From the NCBI RefSeq assembly GCF_900187365.1, contig NZ_FYDG01000001.1, positions 558,001 to 622,000 on the forward strand: DNA of 64,000 bases. The letters are read 5' to 3'. Below, piece by piece: positions 9,179 through 19,958 of this stretch. Positions within the stretch are counted from its first letter, which is position 1. Each line of letters opens with the position of its first letter. The notes beneath the pieces were generated by a model. That model did not search any database. It saw only the letters and a list, made by a program, of their open reading frames with translations, and was not told where the DNA came from. The DNA is from Rhodoblastus acidophilus (GTDB lineage: Bacteria > Pseudomonadota > Alphaproteobacteria > Rhizobiales > Beijerinckiaceae). Made by a program: the position numbers and the translations under genes.

Positions 9179-9502
9179 GTGTTCAAGCCGGCAAGCTGGC
9201 CCCGCCTCGCGGCGCGCGGGCTGATTCGCTTCTATCAGCTGACCTTGTCCGGCCTGATCGGACGGCAGTGCCGCTATCTGCCGACCTGCTCGGCCTATAT
9301 GGACGAGGCGCTCGACCGCCATGGCCTTTGGGCGGGCGGCTGGATGGGCCTGTCGCGCCTGTGCCGCTGCCATCCCTGGGGCGATTCCGGCTTTGATCCG
9401 GTCCCGAAAACCGTTTCGCCCGGCGCCGATCCGCTACGCCCCTGGCGCTACGGTCATTGGCGCCGCAAACCCGTGTGCGAATCGGTCCCGCCGGAGACCT
9501 AA
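9179..9502 (+). CDS. yidD: Membrane protein insertion efficiency factor YidD
   Basis: Small (107-residue) membrane-associated protein that assists YidC-dependent insertion. The signature is clear: GLIRFYQLTLSGLIGRQCRYLPTCSAYMDEAL followed by CRCHPWGDSGFDPVP, with the family's conserved cysteines. GTG 9179 is chosen because it places the amphipathic N terminus where other YidD proteins begin; the open frame runs further upstream but that part overlaps the divergent mipA gene. The gene stands apart from rpmH/rnpA/yidC, which is common in alphaproteobacteria. Its TAA (9500-9502) overlaps the stop codon of the convergent gene on the other strand. Confidence 0.88.
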   Translation: MFKPASWPRLAARGLIRFYQLTLSGLIGRQCRYLPTCSAYMDEALDRHGLWAGGWMGLSRLCRCHPWGDSGFDPVPKTVSPGADPLRPWRYGHWRRKPVCESVPPET

Positions 9503-10428
9503 TCGCGCGCCATCAACTGCACGGCCAGCGCGTAAAGCCGCATCCGCGCGGGCTCGTCGAGGTTGGCCAGCGTCTCCAGATAAGCGACGCCGTTGCGGCA
9601 GGCCTGATCGTCGGGAATGGGGGTGGCCGGCGCCTTGCCGTCGAGCAGCAGGGCGATGGCGTCGGCGGACAGGCCCTTGGCGCGCAACGCCTTTTCCAGC
9701 AGGTCGAAATCGGCCTGGGTCGGGGGCTGGCGCTGAATGGCGGCGCGGCCGCCATCGTCGATCGCCTCAAGCCCGGCGAGCGCCTGATTGGCCATCAGCG
9801 GCCGATGGCTCGCCGCGAACTGGGTCAAGCTTTGCGCGGCGGCGCCGTTGAGAAAATCGAGGCACAGGGCGGAATCGCCGGCGGCGAGCTGGCGCGCCAC
9901 CGCCAGCTGGCTGGCGAACAGCCGGTCGAGCGCCGGGGCGCCGGCGCGGGCGGCGACCAGCCCGCTCTTGACCCGCGCCGCCTGCACCGCGAGGCTCATC
10001 AGCAGATCGACGCCCTCGGGCTTGCGCAATCCGTCGTCGGCTGCGGCGTCGCGCAGGGCCTGGGTCCATTCGGCGGGGAAAGACGCGCGCATGCGGTCGA
10101 AAAAGCCGCGATAATCCGGCGTCTCGCGCAATTTTTCGGCCCAGGCGCTTTCCAGATCCGATTCCGGCGGCGGCGAGGGCTCCAGCGCGACCGGCTGGGT
10201 GGTCACCGGCTTGACCGCAAGCGGCGGCGAGGCCGGCGCCGCCTCGGCGGCGGGTTTCGCCTCGGGCGCGGCTTCGCGCGCCGGCTGCGGCTGATCCGGC
10301 TGCTTCTGTGTCGGCGCTGCCGACCGTCCCGGCAGTTCCGGCGACAGAATCACCACGCCGGCGGCCGCCGTCACCAGCGCCGCCAAGGCGAAAAATCCAA
10401 GCTGAACCTGTTTGAGATAACGACGCAC
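9499..10428 (-). CDS. Membrane-anchored Pro/Ala-rich protein of unknown function
   Basis: 309 residues, not recognised as a named family. Residues about 10-30 form a single membrane anchor (LGFFALAALVTAAAGVVIL). Residues about 35-90 are a low-complexity Pro/Ala/Gln/Lys linker. The rest is helical, with a DYRGFFDRMRASFPAEW segment, two isolated cysteines (ALCLDFL, QACRNGV) and no catalytic motif that I can name. The layout of anchor, disordered linker and folded periplasmic domain suggests an envelope protein. The GTG start at 10428 has no clear ribosome site; a GAACCC hexamer array lies directly upstream. The stop overlaps the yidD stop by two bases in tail-to-tail order. Confidence 0.7.
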   Translation of the reverse strand: MRRYLKQVQLGFFALAALVTAAAGVVILSPELPGRSAAPTQKQPDQPQPAREAAPEAKPAAEAAPASPPLAVKPVTTQPVALEPSPPPESDLESAWAEKLRETPDYRGFFDRMRASFPAEWTQALRDAAADDGLRKPEGVDLLMSLAVQAARVKSGLVAARAGAPALDRLFASQLAVARQLAAGDSALCLDFLNGAAAQSLTQFAASHRPLMANQALAGLEAIDDGGRAAIQRQPPTQADFDLLEKALRAKGLSADAIALLLDGKAPATPIPDDQACRNGVAYLETLANLDEPARMRLYALAVQLMARD

Positions 10429-10429
10429 T

Positions 10430-10447
10430 GAACCCGAACCCGAACCC
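10430..10447. repeat. GAACCC hexamer, three tandem copies
   Basis: Three perfect GAACCC units plus a partial fourth sit immediately upstream of the GTG start at 10428, exactly where a ribosome-binding site would be expected for the minus-strand gene. Confidence 0.8.
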
Positions 10448-10521
10448 GAACGTGATCGTCCGATTTTCGCGCGTCCCAGGCGGGCGCGTCAATCCGGCTG
10501 GCATGTTTGCGGAAGATTCAT

Positions 10522-11958
10522 ATGATCGACCTATCGCTGAACCGCCGCCCCGCGCGGTCGGCGCGTGCTGAAAGGGTCTCGATGCTTCCCCAACTTGCGG
10601 CCAAGGCGCAGGCGTCCGGCGTGGAGACTGCGCTGCGCTGGCACGCCAACGAAACCGTGTCGATGACCATGCGCCAGGGCGTGCTGCTCGCCAACCAGCG
10701 CGCGCGCAGCAGCGGGATTTCCGCGCGGGTATTCCGCAACGGCGCCTTTGGCTTCGCCGCCCTGCCCGACGATTCCGCCGACGCCCTCGACCGGGCTTTG
10801 CGGCGCGCCGCCGAAAACGCCGAACTCGCGCCGCGCGCCGGGGCGCAGCCGCTGGCGCCCGCCGCGCCCGGACGCGGCCTGTTCGATTATCGCCGCACTG
10901 ACGCCCGAAAATTCACCGCCGCCGAGCGGGTCGAGCTGTTCCGCACGCTCGACGCCGCCATCGCCGCCAAATATCCCGATCTCGTCACCCGCGACCTCAA
11001 CCTGACGCTGTTCTGCAGCGAAAAGGCGCTGGCGACCTCCGGCGGAGCCGAGACCTTTTCCGCCGTCCCGCGCGTGATCTTCCATGTCAGCCTCGCGCTG
11101 GAGGCGAAGGACGGCATCGTCGATCTCTATGACGCGATGGGCGGCTTCGGCGAAATCGAGGACCATCTCGCCGACGTCGATAGTTTGCTGGCGCGCATCG
11201 ACGCGCTTTATGACGATCTCAGGCGCAAGGCCGAAGGGGCGTTCTGCGAGGCGGGACCGCAGGACGTCGTGCTGGATTCCAATGTCGCCGGCATTCTCGC
11301 CCATGAAGCCGTCGGCCATACCTGCGAAGCCGATCTGGTGCTGGCCGGCTCGATCGCCGGCGACCGGCTCGGCCAACGCGTCGCCAGCGAGAAGATTACG
11401 CTGGGCGATTTCGGCGGGCGCGGGCCGGACGGGCGGTCGAGCTTCGCCATCCATGTCGATGACGAGGGCACGCCCTGCGCCGATACGCTGCTGATCGAGA
11501 AGGGCGTGCTGAAGACATTCATGCACAATCGCGACACGGCGCAGCGGCTGGGCGCCGCACCCGCCGGCAACGCCCGCGCCTTCGCCTTTTCCGACGAGCC
11601 GCTGATCCGCATGCGCAACACCTGCATCCTGCCGGGCGACGATCCGCTCGACGACATGATCGGCGCCATCGAGCATGGCTATTATTTCCGCCGCGCCACC
11701 AACGGACAGGCGGATCTGACCGGGGAATTCATGTTCGGCGTCAATTGCGGCCGGGAAATCCGCAATGGCAAGCTCGGGCGCGCGCTCCGCGACACCACCA
11801 TTTCCGGGGTCGCCTTCGACATGCTGAAAAGCGTGACCCATGTCGGCCCGACGCTGTCGTGGTCGCCGTCGGGCTGGTGCGGCAAGAAACAGCCGATCAC
11901 CGTGGGCATGGGCGGCCCCGCGATCAAATGCCGGGTGCATGTGGGGGGACGCTCATGA
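10522..11958 (+). CDS. tldD: TldD family metalloprotease subunit
   Basis: 478-residue subunit of a TldD/TldE-type zinc protease. In characterised TldD/E heterodimers TldD carries the metal site and degrades unfolded or modified peptides, including RiPP precursors. The HEAVGH motif (H261, E262, H266) sits in GILAHEAVGHTCEAD, and the C-terminal half has the family pattern GEFMFGVNCGREIRNGK and SGWCGKKQPITVGMGGPAIK. ATG 10522 is favoured because GGAAG lies 6 bases before it; an in-frame TTG at 10507 is the alternative. It overlaps pmbA by an ATGA junction (11955-11958), so the two products are probably made in fixed ratio. Confidence 0.9.
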   Translation: MIDLSLNRRPARSARAERVSMLPQLAAKAQASGVETALRWHANETVSMTMRQGVLLANQRARSSGISARVFRNGAFGFAALPDDSADALDRALRRAAENAELAPRAGAQPLAPAAPGRGLFDYRRTDARKFTAAERVELFRTLDAAIAAKYPDLVTRDLNLTLFCSEKALATSGGAETFSAVPRVIFHVSLALEAKDGIVDLYDAMGGFGEIEDHLADVDSLLARIDALYDDLRRKAEGAFCEAGPQDVVLDSNVAGILAHEAVGHTCEADLVLAGSIAGDRLGQRVASEKITLGDFGGRGPDGRSSFAIHVDDEGTPCADTLLIEKGVLKTFMHNRDTAQRLGAAPAGNARAFAFSDEPLIRMRNTCILPGDDPLDDMIGAIEHGYYFRRATNGQADLTGEFMFGVNCGREIRNGKLGRALRDTTISGVAFDMLKSVTHVGPTLSWSPSGWCGKKQPITVGMGGPAIKCRVHVGGRS

Positions 11959-13250
11959 GCGCGCCGCAGGATTTGGCCGCCGAGGCGGTGGCGCGGGCGA
12001 AAAAAGCGGGGGCCGACGAGGCGCAAGCCGCCGCCGCGCGCACGAGCTATTTCGAGATCGATTATTCCAGCCGCCGCGCCAGTTTGGCGCGCAGCGTGGA
12101 CAGCCTGCGCATCGACCTGACCGTGTTTCGCGCGGGCAAGCGCGGTTCGGCCAGCCTGACCGGCGCGCGCGGCGCCGATCTCGACGAAGCCGTCGCCGCC
12201 GCCCTCGCCGCCGCCGAGGCCGGCGTTCCCGACCCGGCCAATGGCGTCGCCGAAGGTTTCGATTCGCTGGCGACCGATTATGGCCCCGAGCGCCCAGACC
12301 GGGCGGCCATGTCGGCGGCCATGACGGAATTCGGCGCGGCCCTCGCGGAGCAGCATCCAAAAATCGTCACCGACGGCGCGCTCTACGCCTTCACCGACGC
12401 CGAAACCGGCTTCGCCAATTCGCGCGGCCTGCGCCATGTCACCCGGCGCGGCGTCCATTCGTTCGGGCTGATGTTTGCGGCGCGCGACGCTGGCCGGACC
12501 ACTTCGTTCAATCACACGGGATGGCAGCGTTTCGAGCCTTGCGCCGACCTGCTGGCGTCGGGTTCGCTGCGCCGGCTGCTCGACGAGGCCGCGCTTTCGC
12601 TCGACACCAAACCGGCGCCGCAAAAATTCGTCGGCGACCTGATCCTGACCCCGGATGCGGCGGACACGCTGATCGGCCCGCTGGCCGGGGCGCTTTCGGG
12701 CCATGCGCTGTTCGCGGGCACCTCGCCGTTCAAGGACAAGCGCGGCGCGTTGGTGGCGCCTCCCTGCTTCTCGCTGCTCAACCGCCCGCGCGGCGCGACC
12801 TTCGCGGGCGGCGCCGATTTCGATTCCTACGGCGCGCCGACGCAGGATCTCGACGTGATCCGCGGCGGCGTGCTGAACGAATTCCTGGTGGATTTCTTCA
12901 TGGCGCGCAAACTTGAGCGGCCCCAGACCGCCGGCGCGCAGAATTTCGTCGTGCCGGGCGGCGACAAGGCCCTGTCCGACATCGTCGCGGGGGTGAAGCG
13001 TGGCGTTCTGCTGGCGCGTTTTTCCGGTGGAATTCCCAACAGCGCGCTCGATTTCGCCGGGGTGGCGAAGAACTCGTTTTATATCGAGGATGGCGAGATC
13101 CGCGGCGCGCTGTCGGAAACCATGGTCAGCGGCAATTTGCAGGAGTTGTTGCGCCAGATTTACGCGGTTTCGCGCGAGACGGTTGATTTCGGCTCCTGCC
13201 GCTATCCCTACATCGCCACATCCGGCGCGCTGATTTCGCCCGCGCCGTAA
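11955..13250 (+). CDS. pmbA: PmbA/TldE family partner subunit
   Basis: 431-residue partner of the TldD protein; TldE/PmbA subunits lack the zinc motif and help shape the protease chamber. No HExxxH is present here, as expected. Family blocks include FDSYGAPTQDLDVIRGGVLNEFLVDFFMARKL, NFVVPGGDKALSDIVAGVKRGVLL and GIPNSALDFAGVAKNSFYIEDGEI. The ATG at 11955 overlaps the tldD stop and follows a GGGGGGA ribosome site. An open frame continues upstream inside tldD but has no reason to be used. Together with tldD this is a self-contained two-gene unit with no obvious peptide substrate gene beside it. Confidence 0.88.
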   Translation: MSAPQDLAAEAVARAKKAGADEAQAAAARTSYFEIDYSSRRASLARSVDSLRIDLTVFRAGKRGSASLTGARGADLDEAVAAALAAAEAGVPDPANGVAEGFDSLATDYGPERPDRAAMSAAMTEFGAALAEQHPKIVTDGALYAFTDAETGFANSRGLRHVTRRGVHSFGLMFAARDAGRTTSFNHTGWQRFEPCADLLASGSLRRLLDEAALSLDTKPAPQKFVGDLILTPDAADTLIGPLAGALSGHALFAGTSPFKDKRGALVAPPCFSLLNRPRGATFAGGADFDSYGAPTQDLDVIRGGVLNEFLVDFFMARKLERPQTAGAQNFVVPGGDKALSDIVAGVKRGVLLARFSGGIPNSALDFAGVAKNSFYIEDGEIRGALSETMVSGNLQELLRQIYAVSRETVDFGSCRYPYIATSGALISPAP

Positions 13251-13280
13251 CGCAAAGTCGCCGGGAAGCCAGCGCCCTCC

Positions 13281-13308
13281 TGTACATCTAGATAAATTCG
13301 AATATGAT
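13281..13308 (+). promoter_or_regulatory. Possible promoter of the sqr-dsbA operon
   Basis: TGTACA (13281-13286), 16-base spacer, TATGAT (13303-13308) in an AT-rich patch before sqr. A perfect ATTCGAAT palindrome at 13296-13303 overlaps the spacer and -10 and could be a repressor site, but it does not match a regulator motif I know. Confidence 0.35.
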
Positions 13309-13351
13309 GATCTCAGCAAGACGGCGAAACCGCCGCGGCTGGGAGGGAAAC

Positions 13352-14635
13352 ATGGCTGAGATCGTGATCATGGGCGCCGGGCTGGGCGGCGTCATCATGG
13401 CTTATGAGATGAAGGACCAGATGCGGCCGGAAGACCGGCTGACCGTGGTCACGCGCGACCCAATCTATCATTTTGTGCCGTCCAACCCCTGGGTGGCCGT
13501 AGGCTGGCGCACGCGGGAATCGGTCGAGATCGACCTCGCCCCGACCTTCTCGCGGCGCGGCATCCATTTCAAGGCCGTGCCGGTCTCCGGTCTTGACCCC
13601 GAGGCCAAGCGGATCGATCTTGAGGACGGCTCCTCGCTCGCCTACGATTATTTGATCATCGCCACCGGCCCGGAACTCGCCTTCGACGAGGTGGCGGGGC
13701 TGGGGCCGGAGGGATTCACCCATTCGGTCTGCCACATCGACCATGCCGAGCAGGCCGGCGCCGGGTTCGAGGAATTCTGCAAGAACCCGAGGCCGGTGAT
13801 CGTGGGGGCGGCGCCGGGCGCCTCCTGCTTCGGCCCGGCTTACGAATTCACCTTCATTCTCGAAACCGAGCTGCGCCGTCGCAAGATCCGCGATCAGGTT
13901 CCGATGACCTATGTGACGCCTGAACCCTATGTCGGCCATCTCGGACTCGACGGGGTCGGCGACACCAAGACGCTGCTCGAAAGCGAATTGCGCGAAAAAC
14001 ACATCAAATGGATCGCCAGCGCCCGCATCGCCAAAGTGGACGACGGCAAGATGACGGTTGAGGAGGTCGCCGACGACGGCGCGGTGCGGAAGACGCATGA
14101 ACTGCCGTTCGGCTATGCGATGATCCTGCCGGCGTTTCGCGGAATCAAGCCGCTGCGCGGCATTGACGGGCTGGTCAATCCGCGCGGTTTCGTGCTGGTG
14201 GACAAGCACCAGCAGAACGCGAAATATCCCGAAATCTTCGCGGTAGGCGTCTGCGTCGCCATCCCGCCGATGGACCCGACGCCGGTGCCGTGCGGCGTGC
14301 CGAAAACCGGCTTCATGATCGAGAGCATGGTGAGCGCCACCGCCCGCAACATCGGCGAGATCCTGCGCGGCGGCAAGGCCAAATTCCAGGGAACCTGGAA
14401 CGCGGTCTGCCTCGCCGATTTCGGCGACAGCGGCGTCGCCTTCATCGCCCAGCCGCAGATTCCGCCGCGCAATGTCAACTGGTCAGCCTCGGGCCGCTGG
14501 GTCCACGCCGCGAAAATCGGCTTTGAGAAATATTTCATCCGCAAGATGCGCAAGGGCGAGAGCGAGCCTTTTTATGAATCGGCGGCGCTCAACATGCTCG
14601 GCGTCGGCAAGCTCAAGACCGTCACGCAGGACTGA
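13352..14635 (+). CDS. sqr: Sulfide:quinone oxidoreductase
   Basis: 427-residue FAD flavoprotein that oxidises sulfide to polysulfide or persulfide and passes electrons to membrane quinone. The FAD-binding GAGLGG is at residues 7-12 (MAEIVIMGAGLGGVIMAYEM). Three cysteines stand at C127 (SVCHIDHA), C159 (GASCFGPAYEF) and C353 (NAVCLADFGD), close to the catalytic Cys128, Cys160 and Cys356 of the Acidithiobacillus enzyme, which separates it from NDH-2 relatives. GVPKTGFMIESM and the C-terminal KIGFEKYFIRKMRKGESEPFYE amphipathic segment fit membrane attachment. ATG 13352 is preceded by GGGAGG. An exported DsbA-like protein follows after 18 bp, so the two are likely cotranscribed. Confidence 0.92.
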   Translation: MAEIVIMGAGLGGVIMAYEMKDQMRPEDRLTVVTRDPIYHFVPSNPWVAVGWRTRESVEIDLAPTFSRRGIHFKAVPVSGLDPEAKRIDLEDGSSLAYDYLIIATGPELAFDEVAGLGPEGFTHSVCHIDHAEQAGAGFEEFCKNPRPVIVGAAPGASCFGPAYEFTFILETELRRRKIRDQVPMTYVTPEPYVGHLGLDGVGDTKTLLESELREKHIKWIASARIAKVDDGKMTVEEVADDGAVRKTHELPFGYAMILPAFRGIKPLRGIDGLVNPRGFVLVDKHQQNAKYPEIFAVGVCVAIPPMDPTPVPCGVPKTGFMIESMVSATARNIGEILRGGKAKFQGTWNAVCLADFGDSGVAFIAQPQIPPRNVNWSASGRWVHAAKIGFEKYFIRKMRKGESEPFYESAALNMLGVGKLKTVTQD

Positions 14636-14653
14636 CCAGCGAAAGGAAAGAGA

Positions 14654-15271
14654 ATGATCCACCGTCGTCTGATGCTTCATCTGACCGGCCTCGGCCTGCT
14701 CGCGCTGACCGGCGCCGGCGCGGCGCGCGCGCAGGTCGACGTCAAGGCCATTCTCGACGATCCCGAGGCGCCGGTCGGCGGCGATCCCAAAGGCGATGTC
14801 ACCATCGTCGCCTTTCTCGATTACAATTGCCCGTTCTGCAAAAAGGCCACGCCGGAACTCGACGCCATGGCGCGGCGCGACGGCCATGTGCGGCTGGTTT
14901 ACAAGGATTGGCCGATTCTGTCGCAGACCTCCGTCCATGGCGCCAAGCTGGCGCTGGCGGCGGGCTATCAGGGGCGTTACGGCGCGGCCCATGCGGCGCT
15001 GATGGCGATGTCCGGCCGGCGCCGCGCCGAGGACGACATGACGCAAGCGGTCGCCGCCGCCGGCGTGGACATGACGCGCCTGCAGGCCGATCTCGACGCC
15101 CATGACGCCGAGATCACCGCTCTGCTGAAACGCAACGGCGAGCAGGCCGAGGCGCTCGGCCTGCAGGGAACGCCGGTGTTCCTGGTCGGTCCCTACAAGA
15201 TCGCGCAGCCGCTCGACCGCGACGGCTTCGCCAAAGTGGTGGCGCAGGTGCGCGCGGGCGCCCGGCGCTAG
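14654..15271 (+). CDS. Exported DsbA-family thiol oxidoreductase (CPFC)
   Basis: 205-residue periplasmic thioredoxin-fold protein. Residues 1-25 are a signal peptide ending in GAARAQ. The active site is C59-P-F-C62 in DYNCPFCKKATPELD, followed by the helical insertion typical of DsbA/Com1-like proteins and a cis-proline loop (GTPVFLVG, near residue 173). ATG 14654 has a purine-rich GAAAGGAAAGAG leader. It follows sqr directly, so it may handle thiols or persulfides made near the membrane during sulfide oxidation, rather than general disulfide formation; that role is an inference from position only. Confidence 0.87.
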   Translation: MIHRRLMLHLTGLGLLALTGAGAARAQVDVKAILDDPEAPVGGDPKGDVTIVAFLDYNCPFCKKATPELDAMARRDGHVRLVYKDWPILSQTSVHGAKLALAAGYQGRYGAAHAALMAMSGRRRAEDDMTQAVAAAGVDMTRLQADLDAHDAEITALLKRNGEQAEALGLQGTPVFLVGPYKIAQPLDRDGFAKVVAQVRAGARR

Positions 15272-15346
15272 CGGGAGTCTGGTCAAGCCGGGCGCGCTCT
15301 GGCAAGTTCGGCGCGCCGACCCAAGTTGAGGGCGAGCCCGGAGCCG

Positions 15347-16624
15347 ATGACCCCAGACCCACGCGCCCTTCTCCGACGCATGTTCGACGCGGCCATCGCC
15401 GCCGCGCAGCCGATGCGGCGCCTGCCGCCCTTTCTGCCGGAAGCGCCGAAGGGCCGCCTGATCGTGCTGGGTGCGGGCAAGGCTTCGGCGGAAATGGCGC
15501 GGGCGGTGGAGGCGCATTGGCCCGGCGAATTGTCCGGCCTGGTGGTCACGCGCTACGGCTACGCCGCCCCCTGCGCGCGCATAAAAATCGTCGAAGCCGC
15601 GCATCCCGTGCCCGACGCGGCCGGCGTCGCGGCCGCGCGTCGCATCGCGGAGATCGCCGCCGCCGCCGGTCCTGAAGACGTCGTATTGTGCCTGCTGTCG
15701 GGCGGCGGCTCCGCCTTGATGGCCCTGCCCGCGCCGGGCCTGACGCTGGACGACAAGCAGGCGGTCAACCGCGCCCTGCTGGCGTGCGGCGCCAGCATTT
15801 CCGAGATCAATTGCGTGCGGCGCCATCTCTCGGCCATCAAGGGCGGCCGCCTCGCGGCGATGGCGTCTCCGGCCAAGGTCGTGTCGCTGCTGATTTCCGA
15901 CGTGCCCGGCGACGCGCCCGGCGACATCGCCTCGGGGCCGACGGTCGCCGACGCCACCACCTGCGCCGATGCGCGCGACATTCTCCAACGCTATGGCGTC
16001 GAGGCGCCCGCCGCCGTGTGGGAGTTGCTGGAGAGCGGGCGCGGCGAATCCGTCAAGCCTGGGGATCCCCGTCTCGCCGCCAACCAAACCCACCTGATCG
16101 CCACGCCGCAAATGGCGCTGGAGGCCGCAGCAACGGTCGGCCGCGACGCGGGCCTGCCGGTTCACATTCTTGGCGACGCGCTGGAGGGCGAGGCGCGCGA
16201 CGTCGGCGCGGCGCTGGCCGGAATCGCGCGTCAGGTGGCGCGGCGCGGCCAGCCGTTCGAGGCGCCGTGCATCCTGCTGTCGGGCGGCGAGACCACCGTG
16301 ACCGTGCGCGGCCGGGGGCGCGGCGGGCGCAATGTCGAATTCCTGCTGGCGCTCGGCCTCGCCCTCAACGGCGTCGACCGGGTCTGGGCGCTGGCCGGCG
16401 ACACCGATGGCGTCGATGGCGTGGAGGAGATCGCCGGCGCGATCCTGACGCCCGACACGCTCGCGCGCGCCTGGAGCGCCGGGATCAATCCGAAACAGGC
16501 GCTGGCTGACAATGACGGCCACGGCTTCTTCGCCGCGCTGGGCGACAGCGTGGTCACCGGGCCGACGCTGACCAATGTCAACGATTTCCGCGCCATTTTC
16601 ATTGGCGCGCCGGATGGCGCCTGA
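15347..16624 (+). CDS. Glycerate 2-kinase (MOFRL family)
   Basis: 425 residues, phosphorylating glycerate to 2-phosphoglycerate in the cytoplasm; this is the serine-cycle type enzyme of methylotrophs and also functions in tartrate or glyoxylate breakdown (TtuD/GckA). The N-terminal DUF4147 domain shows LIVLGAGKASAEMA, LLSGGGSALM and ISDVPGDAPGDIASGPTV. The C-terminal MOFRL domain shows GGETTVTVRGRGRGGRNVEFLLA and AGDTDGVDG. Older annotations call the family hydroxypyruvate reductase, but the MOFRL fold supports a kinase. ATG 15347 has a closely spaced GGAG; a TTG at 15326 is possible. Its 75-bp gap from dsbA leaves operon membership open. Confidence 0.87.
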   Translation: MTPDPRALLRRMFDAAIAAAQPMRRLPPFLPEAPKGRLIVLGAGKASAEMARAVEAHWPGELSGLVVTRYGYAAPCARIKIVEAAHPVPDAAGVAAARRIAEIAAAAGPEDVVLCLLSGGGSALMALPAPGLTLDDKQAVNRALLACGASISEINCVRRHLSAIKGGRLAAMASPAKVVSLLISDVPGDAPGDIASGPTVADATTCADARDILQRYGVEAPAAVWELLESGRGESVKPGDPRLAANQTHLIATPQMALEAAATVGRDAGLPVHILGDALEGEARDVGAALAGIARQVARRGQPFEAPCILLSGGETTVTVRGRGRGGRNVEFLLALGLALNGVDRVWALAGDTDGVDGVEEIAGAILTPDTLARAWSAGINPKQALADNDGHGFFAALGDSVVTGPTLTNVNDFRAIFIGAPDGA

Positions 16625-16718
16625 CGCGATTGGTTGACGCGGCGGCCGGAACACTCCAAACAGGCCGGCAGGAACGAAAAATGCCCCGCCGCTCGCCCTT
16701 GTTCCCGCTGGGAACAAG

Positions 16719-17783
16719 ATGACCACGCCCCCCGCCTCCCCGATGCTCGCCCTCGCACAGCGATGGGGCGCGCTCGCCGGCCTCGCCGTCGCCCTGACCG
16801 CGCTGCTGGCCCATTTCGGCATCCCCGCCGCCTTTCTGATCGGCCCGATGATCGCCGCCATCGCGCTGGCGTCGCGCGGCCTGACGCTGGCCATGCCCAA
16901 GCCGGTTTCGGCGGTCGCCGAAGCCGTGGTCGGCTGCATGATCGTCGGCTTCATGCCGGCCGATTTCTTCCGCGCCTTGCTGGAGCGCTGGCCCGTGTTC
17001 AGCCTGGGCGTGCTGTTCGTGCTCGCGGCCAGCAGCCTGCTCGGCTTCCTGCTGATGCGGCTGCGCATCCTGCCCAATTCCACCGTGGTCTGGGGCCTCA
17101 GCCCCGGCGGGGCCACGGTGATGACCGTGCTGGCCGACCATCACGGCGCCGACGCCCAACTCGTCGCCTTCATGCAATATACGCGCGTGCTGGTGATCAC
17201 CCTTTCCGCCGCCGCCTTCGCGCATTTGCGCGCGGCCGGGGCGCCGGTTGTGGAGGCGGCGGCGCCCGCCGCGCCCGATCTCTGGACCTGCCTGCCCGCG
17301 CTCGCCGTGGTGGCGCTTGCGGTCGGCCTGATGCGGATGCGGCGATTGGTCGGCGGCCCCATCGTGCTCGCGCTCGCCGCCGCCGCGCTGCTCAAGCAGG
17401 GTTTTGGCGCGCCCATCGCCCTGCCGCCCTGGCTGTTCGCCTGCGCCTATGCGGCGATCGGCGCGCGGATCGGCCTGCGTTTTACCCGCGCGCTGCTGCT
17501 GCACGCGCTGCGCAGCCTGCCTGCCGTGCTCGCCGCCACGCTGGCGCTGATCGCGCTCTGCGCCGGACTCGGACAGGCGCTGGTCGCCTTTTGCGGACTG
17601 GATCCGTTGACGGCCTATCTCGCCACCAGCCCCGGCGGCGCGGATTCGATTTCGATCATCGCCGCGGGCAGTCCGGTCGACCGCTCGTTCGTCGTCACCA
17701 TGCAGACGCTGCGCCTGTTCGCGGTGCTGCTGCTCGGCCCAGCGGCGGCGCGGTTCGTGGCGACGCGCTCGCGGGCGCCTTGA
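16719..17783 (+). CDS. AbrB/AimA family polytopic membrane protein
   Basis: 354 residues with about ten hydrophobic segments arranged as two related halves, each starting with a GPxI/GP-type motif (LIGPMIAAIALASRG; GGPIVLALAAAALLKQG) and each containing an LSPGGA/TSPGGADS-like signature (GLSPGGATVMTVLADHHG; ATSPGGADSISIIAAG). This duplication is typical of the AbrB family, often misnamed ammonia monooxygenase or AbrB regulator; no DNA-binding domain is present. Biochemical function is unknown; transport is likely. It begins 94 bp after the glycerate kinase in the same direction, with no strong ribosome site. Confidence 0.83.
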   Translation: MTTPPASPMLALAQRWGALAGLAVALTALLAHFGIPAAFLIGPMIAAIALASRGLTLAMPKPVSAVAEAVVGCMIVGFMPADFFRALLERWPVFSLGVLFVLAASSLLGFLLMRLRILPNSTVVWGLSPGGATVMTVLADHHGADAQLVAFMQYTRVLVITLSAAAFAHLRAAGAPVVEAAAPAAPDLWTCLPALAVVALAVGLMRMRRLVGGPIVLALAAAALLKQGFGAPIALPPWLFACAYAAIGARIGLRFTRALLLHALRSLPAVLAATLALIALCAGLGQALVAFCGLDPLTAYLATSPGGADSISIIAAGSPVDRSFVVTMQTLRLFAVLLLGPAAARFVATRSRAP

Positions 17784-17823
17784 GGGCGCTTGCCATCTCG
17801 CCTTCTGAGGCGAAATTGGCTAG

Positions 17824-19917
<2,094 letters not shown>

Positions 19918-19958
19918 GGTGGACAGGCGCCGCCGGCGCTCCTATGTGAAGGCTCACA

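Noticed and set aside
13281-13308. sqr upstream palindrome as a SqrR/BigR box
   Set aside because: The ATTC and GAAT halves are adjacent, without the 8-base spacing I recall for SqrR sites, so no regulator was assigned.
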